Positions 24,264 to 38,554 of a stretch of DNA of 64,000 nt are shown piece after piece. Below the pieces are notes generated by a model that saw only the letters and a program-made list of their open reading frames with translations, was not told the DNA's origin and did not search any database. This DNA is from Burhinus oedicnemus. Taxonomy: Eukaryota; Chordata; Aves; Charadriiformes; Burhinidae. The first letter of the stretch is position 1. Each line of letters opens with the position of its first letter. Both the position numbers and the translations under genes were made by a program. The stretch covers positions 152,175 to 216,174 of the forward strand of contig VFFE01007126.1 of assembly GCA_008921705.1 (NCBI GenBank), in the 5' to 3' direction.

Positions 24264-27200
24264 TTATCTATAGCTAAGAGATTTGACAAACTGTGATGAC
24301 ATCTTAGAGACTCTTCAGGTTCCTCCATATTGGAACTTCTGCCCCCAGAGACAGAAGATGACAATGGAGAAGGAATGATGGGGAGAGCAGTTGCACAATT
24401 TATGTGAAATTGTGAATGCAGTTATACTACCATTTTCTCTGGTGGCAAAAAGGTCTTGAGAAGTTCCCAGTTCTCATTTTTTCACTCCTCTTGCCTTCAC
24501 ACAGTTTGCTTCCTATGCTGTGGGTTAGAGCCCACTACTCTGTGCTCATGCAACTCTGGGGCAATGCTGCAAACAAAATCACCATGAGGAGGAATTCCAA
24601 AAATCACACAAGGAGGGAAATTCCCAAACTGGCTTTGCCAGCAGAGAAAGCAGAGTACTTCTACCACATGTCTAATTTCTCCTACCAGAATTGTTTCATT
24701 TATATGAATAGGATTTAAAATAGATCAGCTTTTCTGTTACTGTGGGAGTCAGGATAGGAAATCTTGATCCCCAAACTAGACTGCTGTTGTAGATGAATTT
24801 AACTTCTACAGACTTATTTGTGCTTATAGTCTTAACCAAGCTAACAAGCTCAGGCTTGCCTGTCCTATTATGGCCAACCTATGAATGGTAAAGTGAACGT
24901 TTATCATAGAACAGTGTATTAGGATAAATCAATGAAGACTTTGTGAAGCGCGGTATATTAGTACCTATGGATGCAAAATTCCATACTAGGATTTTGCATT
25001 GTTTGGTTCATCAGAAAAATGTGACAGAAGCAAGATCTCTGTATACTCTGTATACACACACACCCCTTTATATTTAAAATACATTCTTGTTATTTGTAAT
25101 CGTATTTCTATATTGTTCCACCATATCTTCTGACTCCTAGAAGCTAGACTTGCATAAACTTGTGTGACCAAAAATTTGTCTCACTGATATTTGTATAGCT
25201 TTGATAACAAAGATTTTTTTAAGGCATGTAAATAAGTATATTGTGTAAAGCTGGACCGTACACAAGCTTTATGATGAAATCATTTGTGTTGTGTCCTTAT
25301 TTGAATTTCCATATTTACTTAACAAAAGGTTTCGCTGGGGCTTTTCAGTCCATATTTACATAGATCCATCAAAGATGGCATAGTTAGACGCAGGATGTAG
25401 TTGAAAGTAGACAATAGCACAGCGGGGTTAAGGTATTGGGCTGCAGCTAAAGTGTTTTGTTAGGAAGATCTGATAAGTGCTTAGACTTTTTGCTAAAATA
25501 AAGACCCTAACAACAGTGGGAATTCAACAGGGTAATCACACTTAATGCAGACTGTTTAGAGCAATTAGAGGTGATTGGCAGTGTCTTAAAGCCCTTAAAC
25601 AGAAACAACATATAAAAAGAACTGACCTCAATTGGATTTCAGCTTCATTGCCAGTTTCAGTCTAATGCATTATATCAACTGGGTTAATGCACATAGGAGT
25701 AAACTATCTTTTACTGGTCCTGTGGCTGTAAAGTATTGTTCCTGAGACTTCCTCTGTCATGGAAATATTAAAACGCTTCATGTGATACGCAGCTCTGTCA
25801 GTAGACAGTGTAAATAGTTTGTACTTGCCAAGGGATACATCTCTCTTCCCTGATGTCCATGAAGTATTTGTCAATGAATGGATCAGGAATGCCACAGGGA
25901 AGGCACGGAGACAGTGACAGATGATCCAATAGCAGAATGGACTGCAGAGTGTGTTTTTCATGCAAAACCAAAGTTTGTGAAGGCTCATTTTCAAACAACG
26001 GTGGATTTGTGCCTATAAATAACACACAGAAGAGACATTTAAACTACAATGGGTGCAATACTCTGATTTAAATCTATGCAGACATACTGAAGTCACTGAA
26101 ATAAGGCTGACTTTTCATTTCCCAAGGCTTTAGGAACCAGCTAATGTATTGAGTCACCAGGGCAGTTACACACACCTTAGGGGCTTTGGCAGGGTCTATT
26201 TCTGTGATAGTGTCTTTGGGCCCAAATTTGTTAAGGCAAGACGCCCACCGAAATTACCAAATGCTGAGGAGTAGTCTGGGTAGAAGAGCTGTTTGAAATG
26301 ACAAAGTCCTGCTTATCCAGGTAGAGACAGCGTATGGCCAGAAACACAGACCATCTACCTGGAACAGTTTAAATTATGGTCACCCAGGTCAAAATTACCA
26401 TACTCTCAGCTGAAATACAGGGCTAGAGTAGTTGCGTGCTCTTAAGTTGTTGCAGTGCAGAACTTGAGTGGTTTAAAAGTTAGAACTTTCATTTAGGAGG
26501 CAATAACTTCTTAAAGCACGCTGTCCTGGTTACTTTTGAATCTCTAATGCTACCTAAATTTTGTCTGTATTTTATATATTTCTATTTATACAATGCTTTT
26601 GTGTTGGTATAAAGACATCTTGTATTGGTCTGACTTAATCTGTTCTCAAAAACAATGATCTATACTAGTATATTATTACCATTGTAGCAATATATCTGTA
26701 ACTATGGGTGTTGGAGCAGTTGTGAAGAGGTGTGGGGAGGGAACAACCAGACTGCCATGACAGTCACCCCAGCCAGTGCTTTTTGGGCTCTAGAAGGAGG
26801 GAGCAATGCTGAAATTCACAGCCTGATATGCTGTTTTTGCAGCAGAATATATGCAATATAACTTCTGTATTTCAACAAATTCAAAATAATGACCAAAGGT
26901 AATAATAATCCTCTACCAGTTTGAATGCACAGTGGGGTAGGTATATGCCAAGAGCCACCTTCTGGGTAAAATCTACCTAAAATGAAACTTTACCCGCAGA
27001 CTTTGCATTATGACAGATAGCAAAGAAAGATGCTGGTTTAGCTTTCTTAATCAGATCCCTAGGTTTTATCAGTAGTCATAATAATCCCATCTACACAAGG
27101 GTGGGAATGGCCTCTGTTCAGCCACCCAACAGTTACGCTTCTGATCTGACCCACTCACCCGTACTCCTCTACAGCCAGTGGAGACAGAATAGGCACCTTC

Positions 27201-28070
27201 ACAGAGATATTCCTCCCACCTCAAGAAGGTACATAAACCAGGTGGGACAAGAGGATGTCTGCAGTGACTATCTACAAGAAGGCCATACACATTAACTCAT
27301 CCCAGGCACTTAGCTTTCAGTGATTAAAGTTTAGATGAATGTTTGCACAAGGTGTCTAGCACAACGCAGAGCTCAGTAGCACTGTGCCCATCTTCAGTGA
27401 AAGGATCTGCCCTTCAGGGCCAGTGAACATCCCACCCACGCAGATCCCTCATCCTGCCCCTTCAGCTACAGAGGCTGAAAAGCCTTTCCTCTGCTTACAG
27501 ATCTAGTAGGACTGGAGTGTTCTTTTGCAGTTACACACAAACATCCCTGCACACATGTGAACCTCCTGAGCCATTTGCCGGTTCCACTTTGCTCCGTACT
27601 GGTCGTAAGTCGGATGTCTCAAATCTCTGCTTATGCATACATTTCACCAATAACAGAACAGGTAAATGACACTTTGTATGGTTTCTATGTTAAGATAAAT
27701 AATGTTCCATTAAGTTACCGTGTAACAGACCAGAAAAAGTGAAATTAAAACAACTTCCCAAAGGCAGGCTCTCAAAAATGAAGAGACATACTCATTTTGG
27801 TTGCTTGGCTGGTAGAATAATTTTGAGGCTTTTCGCTACACAAGAAGCTTCAGTCTAAGTTTTGTTTTCATTTTTTAAACATAAGCTTCAGGCAGAGAGG
27901 CTTATAGCTACTTAGAATGTTAGTTAATTTAAAAAAACGTTAAATTAACATCCTTTCCCTTGACATGGGGAGTGAACTGCCAGAGGATAATGAATTTTAT
28001 TAACTCTCATAATGTCAGTGTTGATTGCATCCAAATATTGGATCCATTATTTGTCAGTCCCTGTCGTGGT

Positions 28071-28089
28071 TTGGGCCAGATTGGCCCAA
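28071..28089. repeat. Perfect 8-bp inverted repeat with 3-nt spacer
   Basis: TTGGGCCA, spacer GAT, TGGCCCAA. It sits 9 bases inside a TGTCGTGGTTT start at 28062, a sequence resembling the 5' end of several avian LTRs. I could not find a matching LTR end or target duplication, so no LTR is called. Confidence 0.5.
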
Positions 28090-31000
28090 AGAACCACCTA
28101 GAGAAGCAAACGGGTCAAGGATTAATTGATTGGTGCAAGTTCTCTCCTTCCAGTCACGATATTGCTACTATGCCATTTATATGTGCAGGGTAGGAGACCC
28201 AAGGTGTTTTGAGACCAGGTTATTTCTGCACAGCGCTTTCCAGCGTAACACCCTCCTTCTGCCTGGCTTCTTGCGTTGCTGCGGTATAGCCAGTGACATT
28301 ACTGCAGCCTTTCAGCAGCTGCCAAATACTGTTACAAAAAGCACTGGTCTCAAGCGGGAACTATTGAGGAATTTTCTAACAAAAGTTTTGGATTGTTTTG
28401 TTTTATTTTGTTTTTTAAACCTCATGCTAATTTGTGGAGATGGAGACATCACCTGAGAATGCACCCCCCTCCAGGAAATTCTCACCAGGAAAGGCTCTCC
28501 AGCACAGGAATTTGGAAAGACATTTCCCCCCCAGACTAGGGAATAGATCAGTGATTAGGACACTTAGCTTGGACGGTGAAGACCTATTCTTCCTCTGCCC
28601 CAGCTTTCTACTAGCCCTGGGCTACTGCAGGAGGAAGAGAATTTTCCTGAATCTCCTCCAAGGGCTTTCCACTTTGGACAAATAAACCATTGCTTGCTGG
28701 GTGACAAAACCTCTGTTATTTCAAAATATAGATAAATTTATCAAACATCTGGCTGCTATTCCTATAGCTCCTAGGCAGACTTTTCCACAAATTCCCTCTT
28801 GCCTGCACCGGCAGTGATATTTGTCTGTCTCCACGTTCCTGGATGAGACAGGCAAAATACTAAGTCTACAAAAAGGAGGAAAAAAAAACGGTTTTGCTCC
28901 CCAAGTTGCCTTTTTGTGGGAGATCCAAGAAGTATCAGTAGCAGCACAAAGGAAGCAGAGCACAACCAGGAATGAAGGAACAAAACTGCTGTGTTTGGTA
29001 GCAGGTAGCCATTAGTTCATGTGCATTAAGTGATCAAGTCACATCTTCACATCTCTCCTGCTCTTGTATGCCTCTTTTTTAGTGGGAAGGGGATTGGGTT
29101 ATGATTTCTTTTATTCTTTTAAAAATACTTGGTTCCACCTCACTGAGGAAAAGAAGGCTGGGAAGAAACATTGCCTAGCAATTTTCCAGACAAGAGATTT
29201 TGGGGGATTTTATCCAGCCTTTATAACAGACAGCCCTGAGCTGGAAAGTGAAGCGGCAAATTCCCATGGAGATCCCATTGGTTTAGTGTCAGAGATATTT
29301 TCTAACCTGTAAAGAGCAGGTAAACCTGCAAACTCTAAAAACATCACAAATTTAGAGGAAGCAGGTAAAAGCAATTGCTTTCACTGTGCATTTCTGTCAG
29401 ATGTGGGTGAATTTTCAGGAATTTGCCTCATTCCCCCCATCAGGCCCAACCATCACTGTTGTTTACATGTTGACTCCCCCTTTGACTCGACTCTGTGGTG
29501 AGCCAGCCAGCTCTGCAGCCAGGGAACATAGGTTCAAGGAGGGTCTGTCTCACCTTTCTGAAATTAAACAGATATGCATTATTTCCTACACCTTAAACTG
29601 TCCATAAAGCAAATTTCATTTTTGATTTAGCTTATGTTCAAAGGAATTGAGAAGCAGAATTGGCTGAGGGGAAAAAAAAAAAAGATGTTTAGATTGTAAT
29701 TTTCAATTACAAGTTCACTTACCAGTCATCATTTGCTAGTTCTTTAACAGAACACTGGTAAAAATTATGTTGAAGCAGTTCAATCCTTTAGATATGAAGA
29801 ACTGAAGTTCTCAGTTTAAAAATAAGCAGTGAAATGTATGCATATAAAAATATTTTTTAAAATTATGCACAAAATACTTCAGAATAAGTTAAATACAAGA
29901 AACACTGGATATTACAGCACTTTGCACTGTGTTCTAACAAAATTAAAGTCATCTCCTGCAAAACTGTGGCGACAGAGCTAAACACAGGTTCTCAAGAAAT
30001 ATGTCTGTTAGTTGTACATCTTCCCATGCTACTAAGAACTGAACAACGTGATAAGTAAATTCCTGAAGCGTCTAAATGTAAACTTTTTTTGAGCTCATTT
30101 CCAAATGTCATTTTGCCATTTCCCCAAACAACTGTAGTTTAACGTTGGCAATATGAATGGAATATACTCTGTGCCAGCTTTGAAACTCAGCTTATTGGGT
30201 TCATACAGCTGATAAAGTAAATTCACAATAGCAACAGTAAGTTGTGACCTAGCAGTGATTGGCACAAGCACTCATGGCTCCACATCACTGAAAGGTAGGT
30301 GATGCGCTAGTATAAGACATCCCGCTCTTATCCATTCATTCCAATTCCTGTTCAATGGTATGCTGCTCTCTTAGCCAATCTAATGCAGCTGCGTGTGGGC
30401 ACATTCTCTGCACCACACTGGAAAATTGACCTGATTTTCTAAAAATTAAACACATGGAAGAAAGCTCTAAAAAAATACTCAAAAAGCACCCATAAAGCAG
30501 CACCATGACTTGTATCACTAACCGGAACACTGTAGAAGACAAGACAAAGGGGTTTCATGCAGTCGGTGTTCAAACTTTGTGCTTGCTTATTCTCAAGAGG
30601 CTCAGCAAAGCTTCCACTTAGTGCAGCAAGACAGCCTCTCCTTAAAATAGGTGAAGTTGCTGGATATTAACACTCAAAGCCATCTGCAACTTGGAAAGCT
30701 GCATGTATTTTAGACAAGACAAATCCTCCAGGGTAGCCTTGTTTTGTTAAAATGGATAGAGAAGCAGGTTAAAGGGTCTGAAGATAAATAATAAATGAGT
30801 GACAGCTCAAGACCACAATTAGGCCAAGGTTAATAAGCGTCAATTCCAAAGGATAAGGGATTTCTCTTTAGAAGTAACCACCACATAATAAATGTGGTAC
30901 TACAGACTTAATGGATAAACTCACTTGGTATTACAGTTGATTACAAAATAGGAAAAAGGTTATACAGAGGAAAGGCTAAGTAAAAGTCAGATGACTAGCT

Positions 31001-31107
31001 TAACCTTTCATAAACTCAAATGGTGGAGTTTGTTTACGTTCTCCACTGTATGCTGTTCCAGTGCACCCAGTGAATGCTACAAGCAATTACAAGAGACATC
31101 TGCAAAC

Positions 31108-31150
31108 ATTTTTCTCCCTTACTTTTTCTCCCCCACTTTTTCTCCCCCTT
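31108..31150. repeat. Pyrimidine-rich short tandem repeat
   Basis: Three units of about 14-15 bp, each TTTTTCTCCC plus a short variable end. It is a polypyrimidine tract on the plus strand. Confidence 0.6.
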
Positions 31151-33220
31151 GCACTGCCTCAGCAATAACCTTACAGTCATACCCACAGGGAAAAAAAAAC
31201 AGAGCATTTGTTGGTCCTTCTGTCACATAATCCTAATCTTCAGGAAGGGATCTTCCAGGCATAACTAGCTTTGCTCTGTGTACCACTGTTGCCCCATTCT
31301 CAATCCAGAGGGGAACACCTTTCTGTGGCAGTTTAAAATTTGCTATCTAATAGGAACTATACTAAATTCTATTCCTTCTAGACTGGTAGGTCTTCTCAAG
31401 GCAGCTGAAGCAACCTGAAAAAAATAGCATTTCCAAAGCAAAACCAGTGAGTTAAATTAGACCTTGTTTATTTGGTTTTTCTCTTCCTCTCTTCTATTCT
31501 TAGTATTTATTTGATCAAACTGTACTGAGTGGCAAAACATCCCTCTGATACGTCTGGCTCCTCCTGAGCATATTAGCTTATCTATCTCTTAATCCCATCT
31601 TTTACAAAAATCGAATGCTGTGCCAAATCACAGCTTTTCATACTGTTTTAAGTTCTTCAACTCTAATTGTTTTACTGTTATTTTACCTTTGTTAAAGGAC
31701 AAAAGTCTTAGAGACAAGATAATGACGATCTCCAAGTTTATTAACTGAGATCAACATAGGACAAATAACGACTGGTAAGAAACAGAACTTTAATACGTGA
31801 TTATAAGACAATGATAACATTATGTCAGGAAAGACTTTCAGAAATGAAGATGTAAATCATGTAATTAGTCAGGACTGACTTCACGCCTTGTCAACCCTAC
31901 GGCAGTGGAAGCGTAACTTACTTCTAATGCTTTAGAGCACTTCAGCCAAGCACAAGTTTTCATTATGCTGACTCCAAAAAAGCCAATTCCATGGTCCTGC
32001 CACAACCCTGCTTTACTGTAAGTCAATAGTGTTATCCTCCAAACTCACACTCTGGGTCTAGCAGGTATCAAGCTAATTTTTTTACATGAAGCATTGGAGT
32101 TGGGAAGAATGGCCTATAAGGTACAGCATAGCATCATTTACATGGGAATTTAGCAGCACAAGTACCTTCTTTTACCAATGGAAAATAGCACTGCTTAAGT
32201 AACATAGATGTTCTTTTACCTATCAGATAGCTAAGAAGGGAATTTCTCTGTAGCCATGAAGGTGTCTTTGCCTAAAGCATTTAGAATAAAGAGAATAAAT
32301 AAGAGACTATTTCATTTTTCTCTTACGGAAAAGTAGTGCTAGGAGTAACAAATGCATGTGATCAGGCGCTTTAACAGAAGGACATCCTCCAGCTAGCAAG
32401 AATTTAGGAGATGGACATTTTTCTTATTAAAAAAAACATTACTTCATGAAACTGCAAGCTCCGTATCAGCCCTGGGGTATAATACTAACACTAATGCTAA
32501 TACTAATAACAACAACAACAATAACTACTTTTCTGAAGGTCATTCAGGCAACCACTGTAGCTGCAGTCATTGTTTCTGCTGCTGAAGTAATGGAAGAGGT
32601 AGTGGAGGAGCTAATAGACCTATTTGAGGGAAAACAGTCTTGTCAAGGATGCAGCACAAGGCTGTTATGCTACTGGCACCTCCAGAGAAATGCCAGGTGT
32701 TATCAGCTCAGGTAACCAACATATCTCAGCTGAGTGATTAAATGGATTATGGCCTCATTTCACAAACAGGAGGGACATTTACTCAACACTCAGTGACTGA
32801 AAGATTTAAGTTTCCACTCTGTTAGAGCCCAGTGATTCTGAAATACAAATTAGTACTGGAGATAATAGATCTATTTTCTTACATACTTAAATGTAAAAAT
32901 CTTCCCAAGGCAATAAATAATTATAGCATTTGCAACTTCCTGTTTAAAACTGGGTATGATATTTCACACATCACTTAAATGATGGTGCTCTCTATACAGG
33001 AAACTGGAAGGAAGAAGCAGATGCCATCACTAAGCTAGGCATGAACAGACAAAAAACATTAACCCCATACTATGAGGACTGGCTATTTCCAAAGCAACAG
33101 AGACAGTAGCAACTAGATAATTTTGAAAGGCTCACTCTCAAACTACTTTGGCAGTGAACAATTGATGTGATCTATTAAAAGCCTGCTTGATGTCAAACAG
33201 CTCCGCTTCTCACTGTTGTT

Positions 33221-33480
33221 CCAAGTTTCCGGTTTTCCTAGCTCGCGCTACTGTGCCCTGCCTGCCTGAGACAAAAGACTGCAATAATTATCGATGATTA
33301 CTGTGATAAACTCAGCAGTAATGATGTACGATGGTGTCAGCGCTTACGTTCATATATCATCTACCTATAAACCCCTAAACACTTCCAACAATAATGATTA
33401 TGTTCATGATTGATACATTCGCTTTGTATCCTTTTAGATCAATTCAAAAGGCAAACACCCATTGGTCATCTTTATTATTA
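33221..33480. promoter_or_regulatory. Candidate conserved non-coding element
   Basis: This block carries ATAATTATCGATGATTA (33284-33300), TGATAA (33304-33309), repeated AATGAT and TGATTGATAC motifs, and CCCATTGG (33458-33465, an inverted CCAAT box). No repeat family or coding frame is visible. It looks like a motif-rich regulatory element, but that is an impression only. Confidence 0.22.
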
Positions 33481-34936
33481 TAAACCTGGCTAATGAAAAG
33501 CTTGCTGTTGTTCTCAAAGCTTAATATTTTTTCATGCTGTTTTTATTTTCCCCAGGTCTTGGAGCAATAGTTTTGCATAAGGCCATATATCCTACATACC
33601 AGGAAGATTGAACTTATGGGCATTACTGCCTCTATATATTAACAGCAGACTGAAATTCAAAACTCCTTCACTTAGTCTCCATTCAGCTTTTATACTATTG
33701 AAGTTCTCATTAAATCTGTCAGAGTTTTACCTCAATGAGAACGTGACAGCGCACACAAGGATGATTTGGCCCCACTTGAGAGGTATTTGGGTGAAGATTG
33801 TGTACCTTAGGGTTACTCACCAATAGGTGAAATAACTGGAAAGTTCAGGGACCACTAATGTTTTGTTAAGGTTTTCAGTTCTGGATTACTGCTGTCCAGC
33901 ATATGGTGGCACCAGGTGACAGCTGTTCAGTGACCCATAAAAAATGAGCTGGTAGTAGATGTTAAGTCCTTGGGGACCGGGCATCTAAGTGGGAGAGGTG
34001 AGTGGTGATGGTAGCAAACCCATCAGAGTCCTGCTGAGTGAATGCTGACCGTGACCTCCCAAAGTGATTGCTTCACGAGACCAGGAGGGCCCTGGCACAC
34101 CGCAAAGGAATTGCCCTACTTGCAGTTACAGCCTTGTATTTTCCAGTGCTGGTGGAAACCTGTGCTGTTAATTAACCTCTCATTTATAGCTGATGAAACT
34201 GCTCCTTTGCTGCTGTGGGGACACAGGTACAGGCACACTCTGTCTCTTCCTGATGTGAGACCTGGTGAAGTAAAGTCAGCCACATATACCTCAGGATTAC
34301 CTCCTGGTGTCTGTCATGTGTGACCTGAAGTAGATTCTTCTGTTTCTTTTAAAATGAAATTGCTAGGGAGCAGGTTTAAAGCAGTAAAAAGAAGAATCCT
34401 TCCCATAGGGTAAAACTGCATTCATTGCCATGGAAATTTTTGAGGTGACAGCAGTAAAAGTTGCTCCAAAAACCAACTTGGTAAACTCACAGTAAAGATG
34501 TTCCTCCAAGGACTGTGTCAGCAAAAAGAGCTGAATGCAAACTCAGCTCATGCAATCCCTAAAATGCAGGTGGCAGGAAACTTGAAGAGTGTATCATCAG
34601 GAGTAGTAGTTTTCTATACTTGCCTTCTTTTCATATTTTCACTAAACATGGAGAAACAACCACTCAGAGATATAATTTCTTTAACCTTAGATCTGAACCA
34701 GTACTTACATTCTTGTGTTAGCTCCCAAGATAGACAAAAATGGTCTTAGGTCCCCTTTCTGCTTATGTGTAAAGGGACCTGAATTATTTCTGGACATTCC
34801 ATTTGTTTGAACTTGAAGATCTTATAAAAATGTAGACATTTTTCTTTCCTTTTTTCTTTCCTGCCTTTGGAGGGTATCAGGGATGCTCTGTGAAAGATGT
34901 AGCATTTCACTTGAAAGAGGTATTGATATATTTCCT

Positions 34937-35050
34937 CCAAAATGTTAGCCAGTAGACTTGATGTATTTGTTATGGACTTTTTCCAAAACATTGACTAGCA
35001 GAGCTGGTGTATTTTCTACAGACTTCCTCCAAAGCGTTAACCAGCAGAGG
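34937..35050. repeat. Diverged tandem repeat, 46-bp period
   Basis: Units start at 34937, 34983 and 35029, each beginning CCAAA and containing a GCCAGTAGA/ACTAGCAGA/ACCAGCAGA core. The third is incomplete. A weak fourth copy may precede at 34891. Divergence between units is high, so the array is old. Confidence 0.75.
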
Positions 35051-37040
35051 TATGCAGGAGTTAGCAAACATAAGCAAATGTATGTAAAGATGTTTTCATT
35101 TTTAGTCTTATTTTTCAGTATCTAGCTCTTTGAAGCCACTATTACTCCCTTGTTCATACTGTGGTTTTCCTAGGCAAATAGGATTTGAAATATATATGAG
35201 TGTACATGTGTAGGACAGAAAGGGAGCCTTTAAAGATAGTACCTTCTTTACAGACAGACAGTAAAGATAATTGGATTTTCCTTTTTGATTTCAGTAACAT
35301 TTTAATCTTAATTTCAGTGATTGTGCATTAACAGGCTCATTTGCATCTTACAAGCAACAAATATTAGAAAAGCTTCTTTCAATATCACTTGATAAACCCC
35401 CTCCTAAAGAAACAACATTTAGTCTACGTTACAAGTCCAGATGTGAAACACCGTGCACTGTTAGCCATGATTTTTGCTGGTATCTTGAAGTCATCGCTCA
35501 TCAGTGAACAATGAGGCAAGGCACAACCAAACTTGGATATGGGACATATGACAGGTTTTGGCATGAGAGGAGCGCTTGCTTTCTCTTTAATGAACAAGCC
35601 CATGCTCATGACTGTCAACTGCTTATCAAAACACAGAGATTAAATTCGAAACTTGACACAGGCACCACAGCTCTAGCATTTTCCCCTCTCAGTTCCATCA
35701 GAAAACATAGGCAAGATTATCTGAACACTTTGCCTAAACACACAGAATACTCACTGCAGGCTAAATTTATAAATAAGTATCATTCAAACATATGGATCTA
35801 ATCCTCTACTACAGAACTAGGTATAGTCTGATTTTTCTCTCTCTCTAAAGCAGGAATAAAACAGACAAAAAAATTAACATCCAAATTCCATATGTCAGGC
35901 CCTAGGTATAGTTATAGTTGACATATATATATGAACAGAATTTAATTTCTCAAACTATACTATTCCAAAATGTATATTTAAAGATCATTACTGCATTAGT
36001 GAAGCACACTTCATCTATATTTATTTTCTAGCTAACTAATCTTCCTTATTTTTCTTTGTTATAAATATTTTACTACATTATTTGGGGATTTTTTTGCTAG
36101 GCACTTGCAAAATCAAAATTCCCTCAGGTAAGGACATAGGATGAGAATGTCAGCTCATGAAAATTCAAATGCTTCACCTACTCCTTTACTACACTCATTT
36201 CTTCAGTGTCAGTTTCTTTAAATACTTCTCTGAATTTCCCTCCAAAATAAAAAGATTCAAATGTGAAAATTTTAGTTTTGAAAACATAAATTACTGAAAG
36301 AAAACTTTTTTCTGAAATTTCCAGCAAAATAACACATAGATTGACACTGGATGTTAGTAAGCTGATACTTCAGCTCACTGTGGCTAGGTTGCGTCAAAAC
36401 ATTAGATCTATTAGTGACTATAAATGTCGAGGATATATTAAATGCTATTTTTAGGCCATTAGTGGTTATTTCTTGTATGCTCTTTGCCAAAAAAACTCGC
36501 CTGCATTATTGTTAATCTAACAGCAATGAGCTGCAAAATACAATCAGAAAGGCTATAAAACCTGCTTCTTAATGAAACCACTAAGGTTTTTCGTGGCACA
36601 TAGATTACTTTCAGCAAAGCAATTGAGTAAAAAAGTTCGAGATTCAGCCTTCTATAGTAAGCACTCAATAGGCTGCAAAATAATGCTTGCACATTAATCA
36701 ATTTTGCTTTAACAAATATATATTTTTTTTTAATTAGGTTTGTAAGCCATGTTGCTTCATTCCATATCCAGCAACCTTGGGATAACAGTCCCAGACAGTA
36801 AGAGGTTGTGCTGCAGGCCTTGATATTGCAAAAAAAACCAGCCTCTACAAGCAAACATAGATTTCTTGACAATTAGACTAGCTGGACTAAATTCCTCTCT
36901 GACGTGATTTATAAATTCATCCAACTTAATTTGCTGATAGGAAGCTGAGCACTGTACCTGGGTCATTTGGTCTGATTTATATCAGAAAAGTGTACAAAAG
37001 AAAATGGAGCTTCTCTATCTTGCTCTTGTCCTCTCCTAGA

Positions 37041-37215
37041 TTCCTGTTACTATATAACAGGCATCCTTTTCCTTTAATTACCTTCTTCACGGCTTGAGAG
37101 CTTTGATGACTTGATTAAGCCTTGCAGTGCAGTTCCAGTCCCTACCCATCTGATTAATTAGCCCAAACCTTATTAACTTCCTAATTCCAATCAATAATGC
37201 ACTGATGCTGAACTG
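37041..37215. promoter_or_regulatory. Candidate conserved non-coding element, homeodomain motif-dense
   Basis: This AT-rich block carries TAATTA (37075-37080), TTGATTAAG (37111-37119), CTGATTAATTAG (37150-37161) and TAATTCCAATCAATAAT (37182-37198). GTTACTATATAAC is near 37047. Such dense TAAT/GATTA content without repeats or an open frame is typical of developmental enhancers. Conservation cannot be tested from one sequence. Confidence 0.25.
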
Positions 37216-38554
37216 TGCAAGGACAAACTAAGGATAGCAATTTTATCTGAAGACACAGAGCCACGTACGGTTTGTTCTTTTACCTATGCTTCTTCATAGC
37301 TGCAAAATTAAAACTACACGTCAAGAATATATTTGTACAACGACGCATTTTGTCACCACCTGTCGCACTTTAAATGCATTTGCAATAAAACTCATAGTGA
37401 CAGAGGCGTATTGGTGGCATTTGTGTGCTGAGGTGCCTTTTTCCAAATATTTAGCTGTTGCTGGTGGAGGATGGTACCCAGCATGCAGGGGCTGTAGTCT
37501 CCTGCACAAAATGCTAATGGCACTGGGAAGGCATGGCAAAGCCCTGACCTCTCCTGCGCATCCTCCCTCAGCCTGTCTGGAGGCAGGGAGAGCCAGTTGG
37601 TGTATTTTATTTTATTTTAATGGTGTCAGTGGAGGTATTTCAATGCTGAAGGGTTTTTTTCAGCAATTGCCAGCACAGCCAAAGCAGCACCCAGCTACGT
37701 CAATGCAAGTTTAACTATGGGTGGCTAAAATGGAGCTGGGAGGTGGTGGCACTTCTCCCGTGGCCCTCAACATCTCTGCCCCTAACTCTGTCACTGCACT
37801 GGTGAGGAGGAGGAGCAGTGGTTTAGCTGGAGGCCTAAACTCTACGCAAGTCTTGGCAAAAGGAAATATTTTTTTCTTCCCCAGCATCATCTGAATGTGC
37901 GAGCAGCAAATTCAGCACGGGTGGAACAGCCGTGAAATGTGTCAGGCAACTCTGTTTCTCAGGCTGCCACTTTCGCACTCAATGATTGACCATTGCCACC
38001 ATTTCACGTATTTTCATTACAAGTGTATGTTAGGCCTAAATTTCACAGTCAGTAGTTTGGGTTTTTTACATTTATTTTCTCACAGCAGCATTGACAGTAA
38101 AAGTGCCATTCAAAGGTCTCCAAAAGTCTGATTCAGCAGAGATTGCACATTAAAGTACCTGTTGTTATGAAAAGCATTACTCTTGTCTTTGTTCAGTTCA
38201 TTTGAATCGGTCTAGCTTTCTTCAGCTACTAGGAGGGGGAAAAAAGACCTCTTTACCATTCTCCCACCTGTAGTAGATAGTCCTGGCAATAGCAAAGATA
38301 GTAAAAGGTACAGCTTACAGCACACTTCTCAACAATGCAAACTACTTCTGGTTTGCATCGTTGGAATTTAGCATAAGAGTCCGTACCTGAGACTGATGCT
38401 TGCTGCTAACTATCCACCATTTATTCTCCAAATAGAAACACACAATTTCCAGACCAAAAGCATCTGAATAACCTCAAAAGCACTGTATTGTGCTAAGAAT
38501 GTTTGCACGGGGGGAGCTGCACAGGTAGGATAGCCAGTGGGAGGACACAAGGTC

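Larger units (their letters stand above)
24264..34936. other. Intergenic region without recognised genes
   Basis: AT-rich sequence with only short, domain-less open frames. Minor structures are a pyrimidine-rich tandem repeat at 31108-31150 (three units of TTTTTCTCCC type, about 14 bp), a triplet-like tract at 32495-32530, and the inverted repeat at 28071-28089. A CNE-like block lies at 33.2-33.5 kb. Confidence 0.6.

Noticed and set aside
26522..26535. TGTCCTGGTTAC, similar to the start of the LTR at 6047
   Set aside because: Similarity stops after about 10 bases, and no matching LTR end or duplication follows.
37286..37714. 142-codon open frame
   Set aside because: No family resemblance; AT-rich first half and no conserved motifs.
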